In this document: piece by piece, positions 14,380 to 25,040 of the stretch
Position numbering within the stretch: position 1 is the stretch's first letter
Layout: each line of letters starts with the position of its first letter
Origin: Pachyseris speciosa
Taxonomy: Eukaryota > Cnidaria > Anthozoa > Scleractinia > Pachyseridae
Direction: 5' to 3'
DNA: 64,000 nt
Assembly: GCA_016490735.1 (NCBI GenBank)
Contig: JAEMWC010001137.1
Span: forward strand, 1 to 64,000
The notes under the pieces: model-generated
Told to the model about the DNA's origin: nothing
Seen by the model: only the letters and a program-made list of their open reading frames with translations
Databases searched by the model: none
Made by a program: the position numbers and the translations under genes

Positions 14380-14559
14380 ACCACCACGCAGGGGACTACT
14401 CTTTTCCCTACTCTTTTCCAACAGTGTGTGGGTTCTTTAACGTCTCACAGAAAGATTATAAGGAACAAGTATTGTGAGGCGGGACCTACGGTTTATCGCC
14501 GTTATCTGAGAAGAATAGAACGTTTGCTGGTGTCGCCACAAAGGAAGCACTTTCTCCTT

Positions 14560-14590
<31 letters not shown>

Positions 14591-14646
14591 CAGAGGTGTG
14601 AACCCGCGAACTCCCGCATGGCAGTGCGGTGCTCTACCAACTGAGC
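14380..14646 (-). mobile_element. tRNA-headed SINE, copy 1
   Basis: Read on the minus strand, the segment begins with a tRNA-like head: an A-box-like gctcagttggtagagc, a decoded-arm-like region and a B-box-like cgggttcacacc. A body follows that shares blocks with the SINE at 41,222, notably actcagggtc, the ggagaaagtgc block and the gataaaccgtagg block. The head lacks its first ~10 bases and abuts a (TTTA)n tract, so the 5' end is truncated or was altered on insertion. The 3' boundary is uncertain because the copies diverge below about 14,380. Confidence 0.75.
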
Positions 14647-14649
14647 TTT

Positions 14650-14680
<31 letters not shown>

Positions 14681-14810
14681 TAACAATATTTATACAGGGT
14701 GCTCTCACAGCAGTGGTTTTCAGAGAGGCCCTGTATATAAAAGTTACAAACAAATAATAATGATTAAATATATTAAAATAGTTAAAATCAAACTAACTAA
14801 GTACATATAA
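14647..14810 (-). repeat. (TTTA)n tract and probable LINE 3' end
   Basis: A run of about ten TTTA units is followed on the plus strand by A/T-rich sequence. Read on the minus strand this resembles a retroelement 3' untranslated region ending in an (AAAT)n tail. No coding remnant is attached, so the source family cannot be named. Confidence 0.45.
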
Positions 14811-14918
14811 TAAAAACTAACAATAATAGAAAGAAAGTGTAAAGAGATAAGAAGGAGAAGGATACCGTCGGCAGTTAGCTATAACCATCGTGATGATGAG
14901 TACAATAATGCGTTCGAT

Positions 14919-15167
14919 AGAGCTGTTTTCAATTGAGTGTCGTAAAACCAAAACCAAGGCAGTACTCCAGCCAATCACAACAGACCGAAACAGAGCAATG
15001 AACCAATCAGAATTCGAAACAATTACCTGTGGCCTGTGATTGGTTTTGGTTTTGCTTCTCATTGGTTGAGAAAGTGGCACGATGTTTCTGGCCAATCACA
15101 GAGCGAAGCAACGCAAAACCAAAGCTAACACAATTTACTTTCGATACTCGATTGAAAACCGTTCTAT
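14919..15167. mobile_element. Foldback MITE-like element, CCAAT-rich family, copy 1
   Basis: The ends are imperfect inverted copies: gttttcaattgagtgtcg on the left and cgatactcgattgaaaac on the right. The interior has several ccaatca/tgattgg motifs in both orientations. A related sequence lies at about 48,174-48,395, sharing the ttgagaaagtg, ccaatca and agagcga blocks, which supports a dispersed family. No open frame is present. The target duplication is not clear. Confidence 0.6.
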
Positions 15168-15299
15168 TTGATCATGATCACAGTTCAACTTTACCTTTGC
15201 GAAGGTGTTCAAGAGCCTCTTGTCATAGTCATCAGTGACTCTGCCTCCATACTGTACCTCACCCAGCATGTACCTCACTGTCTTCCAGGACACACTCTA

Positions 15300-15480
15300 C
15301 TCACGCGAGTTACAACAATAATTTATCACTTGTTTGGCGCAAATTAGCATTTGGATATGATCAAATGCGCCCTACAATACTGGCCGGGGGACTTTTTAGC
15401 AGACTGCTTGTAGTGCAATTTGCAATGAAGTAAGCAACTAGTTGAGTTATGAGTGCCCCCGTAATGTGAATACCAGTTAA
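15300..15480 (-). mobile_element. SINE 3' fragment
   Basis: On the minus strand this matches the 3' body of the SINE at 41,222, including gcactcataactcaac, cagtctg and cccccggccag. A very similar fragment is at 52,911-53,020. Both end at an aaattattgtt tail. The tRNA head is missing, so it is a 5'-truncated copy. Confidence 0.7.
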
Positions 15481-15486
15481 TACCAA

Positions 15487-15604
15487 GGCCCAGTTGCTCG
15501 AAGCGTGGTTAGCGCTAACCCGGGTTAAATACCATGACAACCTATAGGTTTTAATGCATCTTAACCAATGGTCAGCGCTAACTATGCTTCGAGCAACTCA
15601 GCCC
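15487..15604. mobile_element. Short palindromic MITE (~118 bp)
   Basis: The left end GGCCCAGTTGCTCGAAGC and the reverse complement of the right end GGGCTGAGTTGCTCGAAGC are inverted repeats that continue through gtggttagcgctaacc. The whole element folds into one hairpin. It has no coding capacity and its target duplication is unclear. Confidence 0.75.
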
Positions 15605-15630
15605 AGTTTTCCAGTGAAAATTACGTTAAA

Positions 15631-15660
15631 AAACAACAACAACAACAACAACAACAGCAA
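15631..15660. repeat. (AAC)n microsatellite
   Basis: About nine aac/aca triplets in a row lie directly downstream of the palindromic MITE. Confidence 0.9.
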
Positions 15661-16533
15661 TCAAGTCTGTATAGAAGTGAAAAGTAAAGTTCGTCGTAAA
15701 CCATACTCAGTCGACTAAGAAGGTGTAATGTCGGTATCCGCATGTAAACTATGCCAGGACATGCCTTGACAAGTAATTTGTTACTCTCAGTGAAGTGCAA
15801 GCTAATCGATCGCAAAATAGAACTGCCCCTTTAACATTTCCCCATCTGGAAACAAATTAAGATGTCTATGCTGTAACCTATTTGATGCAAATGAGGAGAT
15901 GGAAGTCACGGTGCGGAGTTTATCTCTCCAAAGCGCACACAAATGAAATTACGGTTTATCACTAAAATGTTTACCTTCTTTGGATCAATATCATCCAAAT
16001 GATTTGCACGAATTGTACGCTTGCGGCAAAGTCAGCTTGATTGAACTCATAAGGGATGTTCCAGCCCAGTGGACCAAATTTACGTCGTTCCTGCAGAGAC
16101 GAAGAATAAATGCAAGTTTTTATTTAGCTTTTAGTTCAGAAGCTTTAGTTCTGTTTGCTGTTTGATAGATGCGACTGAAATCTATGGAATGGATGTTGTT
16201 CCAAATAACACGCGCGTACCCTAATTAAACCATTCATAGCTGCACTTCGCGTCATTACAATTGAAAGACACTTAATAACCAACAAAAACCATTGTTTTAC
16301 TTGGACCACGGTATGCAAGAAAGCCACAGCGTAGAGAGTAGGCTTCCACTGTGGCATGTTGGTGATGTCAAGCTGATCCTGAGTGATACCAGCATGCGTT
16401 CGCTTCAGTCCTGGCTTAACGCCTTGGGGTGGTTCGTTTGTGAATTTGATGGAAGAATGTAAATAAACAACAATGCAACACGATTTAATTGAGTATCAAG
16501 TACACGGGTGACTCAATAGCTGTTCACCTAATA

Positions 16534-16574
16534 AATCATCATCATCATCATAATCATCATCATCATCATCATCA
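16534..16574. repeat. (ATC)n microsatellite
   Basis: Repeated atc triplets are interrupted once by taa. The surrounding 15,830-17,030 interval is AT-rich and shows no gene or element that I can recognise. Confidence 0.9.
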
Positions 16575-17044
16575 CGGGTAGTACAGTCTATGCTTGCGTC
16601 ATTGTTTACATTTTTGCTTATTTGCATACGGCTTTGCATACAGAAGGAAACATGTTAGGTGTGATTTCACTCCAGGCAGCTAAAGAGCGAGTGGAATTTA
16701 ATACATTGTGAAATTTTTAGATTTCTAGGTGTAGTATTCAAGGAGATATTGTCTTACAAAAACTGCAAAATTTCTGCCTGGCAAAAGCACTAATGAGCTC
16801 ATACATTCTTTGCAAAATTTTGAGTTTTTAAACCCGCGTTGCACAAAAATTATTCAATACATGAGGCTCATATTCATTGGCTGTTATTCATACTATGACT
16901 TTTCAATATTCAGAACTGATTTATTTGTAGCTTCATCAGAAACTGAATTTTTCATGCTAATGAGGTAAATATTGTAAACAAGGATTCCCCTGATAGCTGA
17001 GTTAATCTTTTGTCTCACGATTGAGTCACAAAGATGTGGATCGC

Positions 17045-17079
17045 GACGTTTCGACCGCTATACTGCTGGTCTTCATCAG
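17045..17079 (-). ncRNA. Hammerhead-ribozyme-like motif at a PLE 3' end
   Basis: The minus strand reads CTGATGAA, then GACC and GGTC arms around an 11-nt loop, then GAAAC and GTC. These are the CUGANGA and GAAA boxes flanking a 4-bp stem II. There is one extra A before stem II compared with the textbook core, and stem III would be only the self-complementary ACGU, so activity, if any, might need a dimer. The motif lies just 3' of the GIY-YIG coding end of the PLE fragment. Known PLEs carry hammerhead motifs in their terminal repeats. Activity is not shown. Confidence 0.5.
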
Positions 17080-18115
17080 GCGATGGTGTCGACTGGATGC
17101 GTATGAGTATAAGAAGCACCATGGCTGGTGGTGATTGGTGCGTTTCGATCCTCGCTTAGGCTGTTGTTGATTGGAGGATTTCGATCCTTGTCGTTCAGAC
17201 TAGAAATTGTTCCCTCAGCGGTCCGCTTTTGGTACTGATCGGCTGTTGTGTTGTTTGATCGTGGGCGTCCACGCTTCAGGAATTTCAATTCCACTGTCCC
17301 TGTTGTTGTTGTTGTTGTTGTTAGGGTGAAGTCTTATGTGAATAGCCTCTTTAACCCTACGGGTGTACCAATGTGGGTTTCGGTCAATAAATTTAACTTC
17401 GTCCCAGAGCGGATAATGTTCAGTTCGCGTTGCTATGTTCTGAAACGGCGAAGGATTGGGTTCGAGCAAGCCGTATGTCTCTATCGTGTTCCTTAATCCG
17501 TTCATGCATAGATCTTCCCGTCTCTCCAATATAAAACCTTACCACATCGCAGGAAATCTTGTAGACTACTCCGTCTTGTTTTACTGGATCGACAATGTCC
17601 TTAGGTCGCACTAGGTGTGGTCTAAGAGTTGTGTCAGATCTGAAAACGGTCCGTATTCCTTGTTGTTGTAGGCAACGGCGAAGAGCCTCCGATGTCCCTT
17701 TGACGTATGGCAGAACCACAGTAGATTTAATTTCGGGTTAAGGTTCTTTATTGGTTGTTCGTCCCTTGGTTTTCGTAAGGTTTTTTACAAACGAAAACGG
17801 ATAACCGTTGGAAACAAGGACTGATGAGAGGTGTTGCTTTTCATGAGAGATGACTGATGGTTTTGTTATGAGGTGTTTAGATCGATCGTATCAGGCACTT
17901 GACAATACCGCGTTTTACAGATTGCGGGTGGTGTGAATCATCCGCTAGGTACTGGTCAGTTTGTGTAGGCTTTCTGTTATCACTGGTAGAGAGGTATCCA
18001 TTCGAATCCTTAATGATCAACGTATCAAGGAAGGGAATTGAGTTGTCATTCTCAGTTTACATTGTTGAAACGGATCGTCGGCTGTTGACTATTGAGGTGT
18101 TGTAAGGAAGAGTCA
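17076..18115 (-). pseudogene. 5'-truncated Penelope-like element: RT tail plus GIY-YIG endonuclease
   Basis: Two overlapping minus-strand frames (17420-17719 and 17215-17529) together read through a GIY-YIG nuclease domain, with VVYKIS and FYIGETGRS as the GIY and YIG equivalents, then RIKEHDRD and a C-terminal NPHWYTRRVKEA block. A frameshift near 17,425 splits the domain. Upstream (17,720-18,115) is the PLE linker region after the reverse transcriptase, including SNGYPFSFVKN, with further frame breaks. The RT catalytic core is absent, so this is a typical 5'-truncated insertion. A CAA/TTG triplet run inside encodes poly-Asn. It is non-functional. Confidence 0.8.
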
Positions 18116-18135
18116 ACTTTGTCACGATTTAAGAT

Positions 18136-18235
18136 TTTTTTTTTCTCTATTCAAAATTTTATATTATGTAAACAATTTAAATAAATAAAAATAAACAGAA
18201 CATGAGTAAAACGTTTTACTCAAGTCAGGTTTTAC
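18136..18235 (-). mobile_element. ~100-bp retroposed fragment with 15-bp target duplication
   Basis: The sequence gtcacgatttaagat occurs at 18121-18135 and again at 18236-18250, flanking the insert exactly. The insert starts with a T-run on the plus strand, so on the minus strand it ends in poly(A). That is the signature of target-primed reverse transcription of a very short, 5'-truncated transcript. The source element is not identifiable. Confidence 0.8.
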
Positions 18236-18754
18236 GTCACGATTTAAGATGGTAAAGGTGTCATCCACCGCGTTTTGATTGGTCCAGAGGAGTTTGCGAT
18301 TAAAAGTATAACTGCACGAATGACGTCATGAGCCGAAGAAAGTAAAAAGAAACAAGCAATGTTTCATAAAAAAATATTCCAATTGTCAATGCGCGTGTGC
18401 TCTGATAACGCACGGAGGACGCCAAAACATGTTAAGGACATCAGTCACGCTACGCGTACTTCTTGGTTCTTATCACGTTTTGACGTAATCCGTGTGTATC
18501 AGAGTACATACGCTCCGTCCGTCTTTTTGTTAAGTAATCCTTGACTGTAGCTGTAGCAGACTGATGGGGAACTGGCTGTGTGCCTAAGTTGTGATCCACA
18601 CTCTGAAACCCTCATGTGAGGACTCTGCTGTAGTCACAGTTTCCAGGAGCTCGTCCATAAAGTTCAGTCCAAGGTGACAGTGTTAAAGCAGAACCCAGCC
18701 GCCCTGTAACAAAACACATCCTTCTATAGTTGGAATTTTTTTAGCATAACGGCC

Positions 18755-19095
18755 GCCGCACACTAGCCGATTTTTTTGTCGGCCGACGAAAAATCTTCAC
18801 TTGTCGGTTAGTGTGCGGCGACTTCAGACAAGCCTGCGACAAGATCGGGGCTTGTCGGGCGATATCTGACCGCGCTAGATCTCAAAAAGTCTTGTCGGGC
18901 CTTGTCGGCTAGTTTGCGGTGGACCAAGACAATTTGTCGGGGCTTGCGTGCCTCAACCAATTAGGAAATGTCATGACAGTCACGTGAACAAGCGTCTTTC
19001 CAACATGGTGGAATAGGCGCCATCTTGATTTTGGATGACTCGGCCCCAAGTCTCAACGCGGTTAGTCGCGACAAAAAAATCGGCTAGTGTGCGGC
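18755..19095. mobile_element. MITE with 27-bp perfect terminal inverted repeats
   Basis: The left end starts GCCGCACACTAGCCGATTTT and the right end is its exact reverse complement over 27 bp. The interior repeats cttgtcgg motifs. There is no coding sequence and no clear target duplication, so the superfamily is not assigned. Confidence 0.85.
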
Positions 19096-19128
19096 TTAGT
19101 CACGACCACAGCAGTGGGTCGTGCACAG

Positions 19129-19212
19129 CCTAGTCCCCAGGCGTTCTCTGCTCGGCCAAACCCATCTGTCAGCGGTGACGTCACCGACAGAGACTCGCCG
19201 AGAACGCCTAGC
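19129..19212. mobile_element. Short foldback element
   Basis: The ends ggcgttctctgctcggc and gccgagaacgcc are inverted. The centre contains a second palindrome, ctgtc...gacag, around ggtgacgtcacc. It lies 33 bp from the preceding MITE. Confidence 0.55.
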
Positions 19213-19254
19213 AAATACTACCAGATCCACCATAAACAACACTGAAATAAACAA

Positions 19255-19603
19255 AACGTGAATTGGAAAGAACGATAGAAGACATCAATCATCCCAATCA
19301 AGTATTCTTCTCTAAGCCAAGTATAAGTCATAGTTACAATCTACGATCCAAACCAGTTGTCATACCAAGTTGTCATACCAAGGTCTGGAACCCAAAGACA
19401 TGCAAACTGTTTTATAGCAAGAGCCGTAAGGCTGCTAAATTCTTATTAATAAATGTATAGTACACTTATATATCTATATTGCTATTTATATTTATTATTT
19501 CTAGGTAAAACCGTGAGGTCTGGAAATCATTTTATTGTAATTTTTACATTATTTCTTATACTGTAAATCCATTGCATTTCTCTGTCAAAGATGGATCATT
19601 AAA

Positions 19604-19653
<50 letters not shown>
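19255..19653 (+). mobile_element. LINE 3' fragment with (ATT)n tail
   Basis: A short frame (19263-19460) contains HSYNLRSK, like the HNYNLRSG motif at the C-terminus of the LINE at 60,074-60,379, followed by basic residues and a stop. A 3' untranslated region follows and ends in a (TTA)n tract at 19605-19653. The fragment is severely 5'-truncated. Confidence 0.6.
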
Positions 19654-19655
<2 letters not shown>

Positions 19656-20057
19656 GCAAGAGATCGTACGTTACAATAACGGGATAATATACCTTTGAGG
19701 TTGCTGCACAAAGGATGGGTGGCAAGTTCCACATCGCACTCGTCTGAGTCTACAAAAATTATGCTCACGATAAAAAGTGTGCGGCGTACACTAGATGTAA
19801 CTTTTTTTATACGAACACGACAGAACTTTGAACGGAAAAGAAACACAAAATAACGGACTAAAAAAGTTAATCCACAAAGTAAGAACTTACCGTCATTTGT
19901 GGACACTTCCATTGTAGGGATTTGTCGCATCGGCGGTAAATTTCAACCAGGGTTTCTTTTGCGCTAAAATCACGGGTATTTTGACAACATTTGCTAGGCG
20001 GTCTCTCGCCCACTCCTTCCCAGACTTCGCGCGGACAAATGGGGCAAGAGAGAACGC

Positions 20058-21595
20058 AGTGGTAACAAGCTAACCTTAGTGGTAACCAAACAAGATCTTT
20101 TTTCCTTCAAAATGATGCAATACAAAGAAAAAGAAAGAAAACACAGGGAAGGGTATGAAGGGTGTGATCAAGAACCATGTGTACAAGAGTGTGGCACTCA
20201 CAAGTATAAGAAAATATTTTCACTACCAGTTGCTAGAAATTCTTCATCTGCGTCCAGGTTCTACTACCAAAATTATTTTTTTAGCCATATCACAAGCTAC
20301 TCATGACATACATGCAAAAAAGTGGAGATCGCATATATTAATCCCTGATGGGTAGCGTTCAACAATAACAGTTTATTTAAATACAGCGTACTGAAGCTTA
20401 ACAGTTCTAAAAAAATATAAATTTTGAGACGCAAGAAATCGACAATTTTTGTTGCTGGGAACTTTTGTATGTAACTGGCACTAACGCATATTATTGCAAA
20501 TAAATGGAAGAACTAAGAATCTAAACAACGTAAAAGCAGAGATCATCCTGTTAAGAGAGATAATATATTAACGGTTATAGCGGCCCTTACATTTAACTAT
20601 GCATTTATTTCTAATCGCGCTCACTTATGTATAGCTTGGCTTGACTTTATTGTACTCTGCATTCTGAGAGGGACAGATTTATTTTGAATTATTCCCATCG
20701 TACTGGGAAGGCTTTGAAGGCGACCACAATGGAAGAGGAAAAGATTTATCACAAGGTAGGGTAGTAATCTTTTTCAATAAGAAGTAGGGGAGCGGAATCG
20801 CTCTCAAAAATTTCAAGCGTAAACAAGCAATGAAATTTGGAAATTCTACTAGCTTTATAGTCGCATAACGGGCGGAAAGGGTAAGGCATTCTATGTAAAA
20901 ACAAACAAACAAACAAAATACACAGACAAGACATTCGTTTAGTAAAAGTTTTTTATTAATTTTATTTGTTTCTTTTAAATATGCGTTTTTCTAAATAGTT
21001 TTTGGGTGAAAAATGTTGAACAACCGACAAAGAAGAAAACTATCAAATAAGAGATTGGGAATTACGATGGAACTAAGTGAATACCCGACGAGACGGGTGC
21101 GAATTGGTTTTACAAAGTACATGATAAACAAAACGGAAATTACACCCAAAACAAGAGAAATGAAAGAGTGGAATTGAACATCAAATAGGTGTAAAGTAAA
21201 CGGATGGGAATGGGAATTTGAAATCACTTGATGTCATACAGCAGGGCCACTCCCCTGAGAATCCAATGATCTGGACTCTGTACGGTCTTGAGCCACAGGG
21301 AAGTGATGTAGGTCAGGTCTGTACGCTGTGGCTTCTTGTACACAGGGCACTGGTAAAGCCTGGGATCTTTCGGTGCGGTGGAGTTGACCGCGTACACGTG
21401 TACCACCGGCAAAAGAGTAAAGAGAACTTTGGGCTGAGGCTCGATCAGTTTACAGCCACGGCGATCCCAACCAGCACCGTCCAGGTATAAGCCATAGATG
21501 TAGACGCCTTCCTGTAATTAGAGCAACGGACACTTTTGTTACAACACAAACGCAAACTGGCACAATGCACTGACAACAGAGAAATAAGAAAGACG
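20058..21595. repeat. Segmental duplication, copy 1 (partner 63,076-64,000)
   Basis: From gcagtggtaac onward this interval matches 63,076-64,000, covering intergenic DNA, the terminal dynein exon and the start of the adjoining intron. Copy 1 has about 600 bp (roughly 20,310-20,930) that copy 2 lacks. In copy 1 a LINE follows the shared intron sequence, and copy 2 runs into the window edge at the same point. Both copies are in the same orientation. Confidence 0.85.
21224..21511 (-). CDS. Dynein heavy chain terminal exon, copy 1
   Basis: This 288-bp exon runs from [19 protein letters not shown] to a terminal LLYDIK and stop. A CAG acceptor lies just above 21,511. Compared with the exon at 63,626-63,913 it has five residue changes, including Tyr for Cys and Ser for Pro in the last 30 residues. 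Confidence 0.9.
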   Translation of the reverse strand, partial: EGVYIYGLYLDGAGWDRRGCKLIEPQPKVLFTLLPVVHVYAVNSTAPKDPRLYQCPVYKKPQRTDLTYITSLWLKTVQSPDHWILRGVALLYDIK

Positions 21596-21599
21596 GTAA

Positions 21600-22210
21600 C
21601 TCAATTCAATTTAAGAATTGAAAGAACTCAGCGGCGTGCCACCAAGTACATTATTTAAGTTACCGTTTTCCTGCTCGTCCACTTATACCTCTAGATTTAA
21701 AGCCTTGTCGCTACTCTCTGTAACATACTGGCACGAAGACTTGGATTTGGTATTTTTCTTTAAAATAACACATGGACTTGCACATGTAAATTCCTCCGTT
21801 CTCCCTGTCATCCGCATCTCTAGATCCACCAGATCAACAAGCAGTAATGTTGTCAAATACTCGGAAAGTAAATGCAAAACTGTCACGTATCAGAAATATT
21901 TCCTTCTCAGATCTACTATAATGTGGAACACCTTATCTGACGAACTTCTCTTGAATATGGACAACCTCCATTCTTTTAAATCTGTAATGCTAAAACACTA
22001 TTTTACTGCTTTAGACTATTATGACTGTGACAACCCTCGTATTTTTAAACTTTGTCTTAAATGTAACCGTGCTCGTAGTTTTGCTCGTCCTGTAACATGT
22101 TGTCGTTAACTGAATCCATCTTAGTTTCTTTTACTGCAATTTTATAAATGGGCCCGCAGTAATTGGCTACCCGCTGTTGTGGTTACCCTGCCTATGGCGA
22201 AGCTAATAAA
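21600..22210 (+). pseudogene. LINE 3' coding fragment in a dynein intron
   Basis: A 163-codon frame (21618-22109) encodes the region after the reverse transcriptase of a CR1/L2-like LINE. It includes SVTYWHEDLDLVFFFKITHG, SRSTRSTSSNVVKYS and IMWNTLSDELLLNMDNLHS, then a Cys/Arg-rich tail. A frameshift at about 21,655 separates it from an upstream RRATKYI block. There are no catalytic motifs. It inserted in the same orientation as the plus strand, antisense to the dynein exons. Confidence 0.75.
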
Positions 22211-22330
22211 AAAATAGAATAGAATAGAATAGAATAGAATAGAATAGATAGAATAGAATAGAATAGAATGGAATGGAAAATGGAATGGAATGGAATGGAA
22301 TGGAATGGAATGGAATAGAATAGAATATAT
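22211..22330. repeat. (GAATA)n and (GAATG)n pentanucleotide tail
   Basis: About two dozen five-base units change from gaata to gaatg and back. The tract directly follows the stop and short 3' region of the LINE fragment, so it probably began as its 3' tail. Confidence 0.9.
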
Positions 22331-22695
22331 TTGTATCCTGAAAAAGGTTTTTTTGGAAATGACTTGAATAACCTTGTATTTAGACCACTTCCCCTAGAAA
22401 AAGCCCCATTCCAAAGCAACTACATAAGTTTCTAGTTTTTCTAATTATCTGAAATCGGTGAGAGTAGAAGTCACCCTCGAAATCTGATTGGCAACTCCAA
22501 GGCGATCTAGCGTTCGACAGACTGCCTGACAGAAGGCGCAGTGAAAATTGCTGAGCTTAGAAACCAACTTGCAAGAAAATAAATCCCCTTTCCCGACTTT
22601 TTTTTTGTCAAACGCGTCGGTCTCTAGGCCTTACTAAAACATGTCTAATTGTAATTAGCCTGTCCTTTTATAGAAATGGAGCAAGTCAATCTCAC

Positions 22696-22947
22696 CGCTG
22701 GCGGCGAGTTGATGTCCTCTTTCATTGCCTTGATAACGTCATTATGCAGCACGACAGAGTCCAGGGCCCAGCCTTTGTGCGCACGCGTGACCTCCTGTCT
22801 CATGGTGGTAAGGAAGCCCTGGGGGTTGAAGAAACCCGTCATCCAAAACACGTTGGGGCGGCCATTAAAAATCCAGTTTGAAAACTGAATATTTCTCTCC
22901 AGGAACTCTGTGAACCAGAAACCAATGGTGGAAGACTCCCATGAGAT
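22696..22947 (-). CDS. Dynein heavy chain exon 5 of 6
   Basis: This 252-bp exon encodes 84 residues, from [19 protein letters not shown] through [19 protein letters not shown] to EDINSPPA. It has a CAG acceptor and GTGAGA donor and is fully open. Confidence 0.9.
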
Positions 22948-23070
22948 CTGAGCAATGACCGACAAGGGACGAAATAAGCAAAAAAAACGCACCTATATAA
23001 GTACAATGAACGGATTTGCAAAGTGGAATCGTAACAGCTGATGTAGGTCCCAAGGAATAGAAACAAGCTA

Positions 23071-23421
23071 CCGTAAAAGCTCTATTAAGCCCCCAGGGCG
23101 CTTATTTAATTTCAGGCCTTATTAAAGGGGGGCTTATTGGAGAGGGGGGCTTATTTCAAATCTTTGAACACCCCGTTTTTGTGTTTAAATAGTTTCTGTA
23201 CAAATCTCAAACAACTGCGGTAAAAATTTATCATTTAATATCGAGCAGGTAACAGCATTGTGTGTTTTATTTTATATTTGCTTAAAACAAACCTACTGGG
23301 CCGCATAAAGTGTATTTCGTAAGAGGCAATAGGAGGGATTAATTACAAAATCTCGTGTCCCAAAAGGGGAGGGGGGTTTATTAGAGTGGAGGGAGGGGGG
23401 CGGTTGATAGAACTTTTACGG
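23071..23421. mobile_element. TA-flanked MITE (Tc1/mariner-like ends)
   Basis: The ends CCGTAAAAGCTCTATTAAG and the reverse complement of the right end CCGTAAAAGTTCTATCAAC are inverted repeats, each bordered by TA. The interior is noncoding with G-runs. It lies in a dynein intron. Confidence 0.75.
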
Positions 23422-23523
23422 TATGCAGCAAATCTGGTGCCTATAAACGCCAAAATACACATTATCATATTTAGTCATCTTGGTAGATCATAGTACTTAC
23501 TTACTCGCTGAGGTATCTCCTAC

Positions 23524-23583
23524 CTTTCTCCATAGAGCAGGGACTCTAGCGTCGTACATATTGTCCAATGCATCGCGCAGGTT
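23524..23583 (-). CDS. Dynein heavy chain exon 4 of 6
   Basis: This 60-bp exon encodes [20 protein letters not shown]. It has a CAG acceptor and GTAGGA donor. It joins exon 3 and exon 5 in phase 0 on both sides. Confidence 0.9.
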
Positions 23584-23709
23584 CTGTAAAACGATGGAAT
23601 AGTAAAACACGTTTTCAAAATTGTAACCAAACACATCACATTTTAACATTGGATGAATGGGGGGGGGGGGGGGGGGGTGTATGGGTGTAGGAGGGTGGGA
23701 GAGACGTAC

Positions 23710-23862
23710 CTCACTCATAATGATGGTTCCCTCGATGGCCAACTTGTGGTCAGTCAGTGTTTGCCGGACCAAGGTGATCACACGCTGCATGCGATCAATC
23801 TCCTGTCTCAAAAAGATGTTCATGGACGCTAGAGCTCCCATCTTCTGAAGTCGCGCTCTCAC
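23710..23862 (-). CDS. Dynein heavy chain exon 3 of 6
   Basis: This 153-bp exon encodes 51 residues, from [12 protein letters not shown] through [13 protein letters not shown] to EGTIIMSE. It has a CAG acceptor and GTACGT donor. The frame is open and strongly conserved for the family. Confidence 0.9.
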
Positions 23863-24567
23863 CTGTAAACATAAAGGTTTAAAGTGCACATGAATCGAAA
23901 ACTGACGACCAACGTTTTACGTTTTTAGATAGTTTATAATCCCCACATTTCATTTTCAGTCGTTTCCCTCCATTTTGTGACAAGCATTCACTATTTGTGG
24001 GAGTTCAAAAATTCCCGCCGTGGCCTGAAATTTGAGACATTTTGCGCGCGGCCAAAAGGTCTCTGTGACGTCATTCATGTGTAATGTTCAAGCGTGCAAC
24101 ATATCTGAGAAGGCGAAAAAGCTTACCGGTAAACGTGGAAAGTTTTGCGCAGGTGGCGGCCCTGGTAGTCAATCTTGGTAGTTCTCCGACATTTTTGTTT
24201 CACGGAACCCACAAAACAGGGTGACGCACTCGACTGAGTACACGCGAATGACGTCATGACTATTCACCAGACCCCAGGTCTTAGTGAGAAAGGCACAAAT
24301 TTCACCGCATTTTAAATTAAGTTCCTGTGACTTTTAGTAAATTATTTCCTCCTGAAATATTTCTTAAAACACCAATTTTCGTATAGGAGAAAAAAACACT
24401 GGCTTTGAAATTTCGATTCATGTGCACTTTTAAGGGTTGATCATCTTACTGATAAGCTGAGATGGAGCAAAAACTGATATGTGGTTTGTAGCGCTAAATA
24501 GATAACACTATACAAGCTGCAAAGAGATGATGAATGACTGACCCACTGCCAAGCGGACCAGTCTCAC

Positions 24568-24709
24568 CTCGTGTGGTACATAGTCATTTGGAAGTTTTTC
24601 CAGCATATCGTCTCCTGCCTGGTCACCACACTCTCACGTGTCTCCCCAGATCCTCCCAGAGTCCTTGGGTTGGATGCTCATGAGTGTCAGCAAGTCTTTG
24701 GCAGTGTTA
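24568..24709 (-). pseudogene. Dynein heavy chain exon 2 of 6, frameshifted
   Basis: This 142-bp exon with a CAG acceptor and GTGAGA donor encodes LLTLMSIQPKDS and later DDMLEKLPNDYVPHE. Between these, the family-like segment GETRESVV is only readable in another frame: a one-base gain near 24,660 and a one-base loss near 24,615 bracket it. In the main frame a TGA results. Confidence 0.8.
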
Positions 24710-24809
24710 CTGTGATAACTGAAAACAGAGTAGAGAATTTCTTAAAATGTATCCTGCGTGGGCACTTGTTCAATTCGTTAAGTTGACAGTCATTCCTAGG
24801 GAACAGGTC

Positions 24810-24958
24810 TCAGTTGTTCAAAGGGCGGAAAATAATATCCAGCGATAAGACGGATTTCCAGCGGACAAAACATGCTTTAGTTGCAACACCTTTTATGCGG
24901 GTGCATGGAGAGTGACTAATCCGCTTTGTAAATCTATCCGCTCATTGAACAACTGTTG
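24810..24958. mobile_element. Foldback MITE (~149 bp)
   Basis: The left end ctcagttgttcaaagggcgg and the right end ccgctcattgaacaactg are inverted. The element has no coding content and sits in the intron between dynein exons 1 and 2. Confidence 0.7.
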
Positions 24959-25040
24959 ACTTGATACCTTTCAGTGAAAATTAGTTAGTAATAACAATAA
25001 TGAATATGTGAGTGATTTCGCAGTTATGAACACTACTTAA

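Noticed and set aside
22192..22419. Ser/Phe/Tyr-repeat frame
   Set aside because: It translates the pentanucleotide tail of a LINE.
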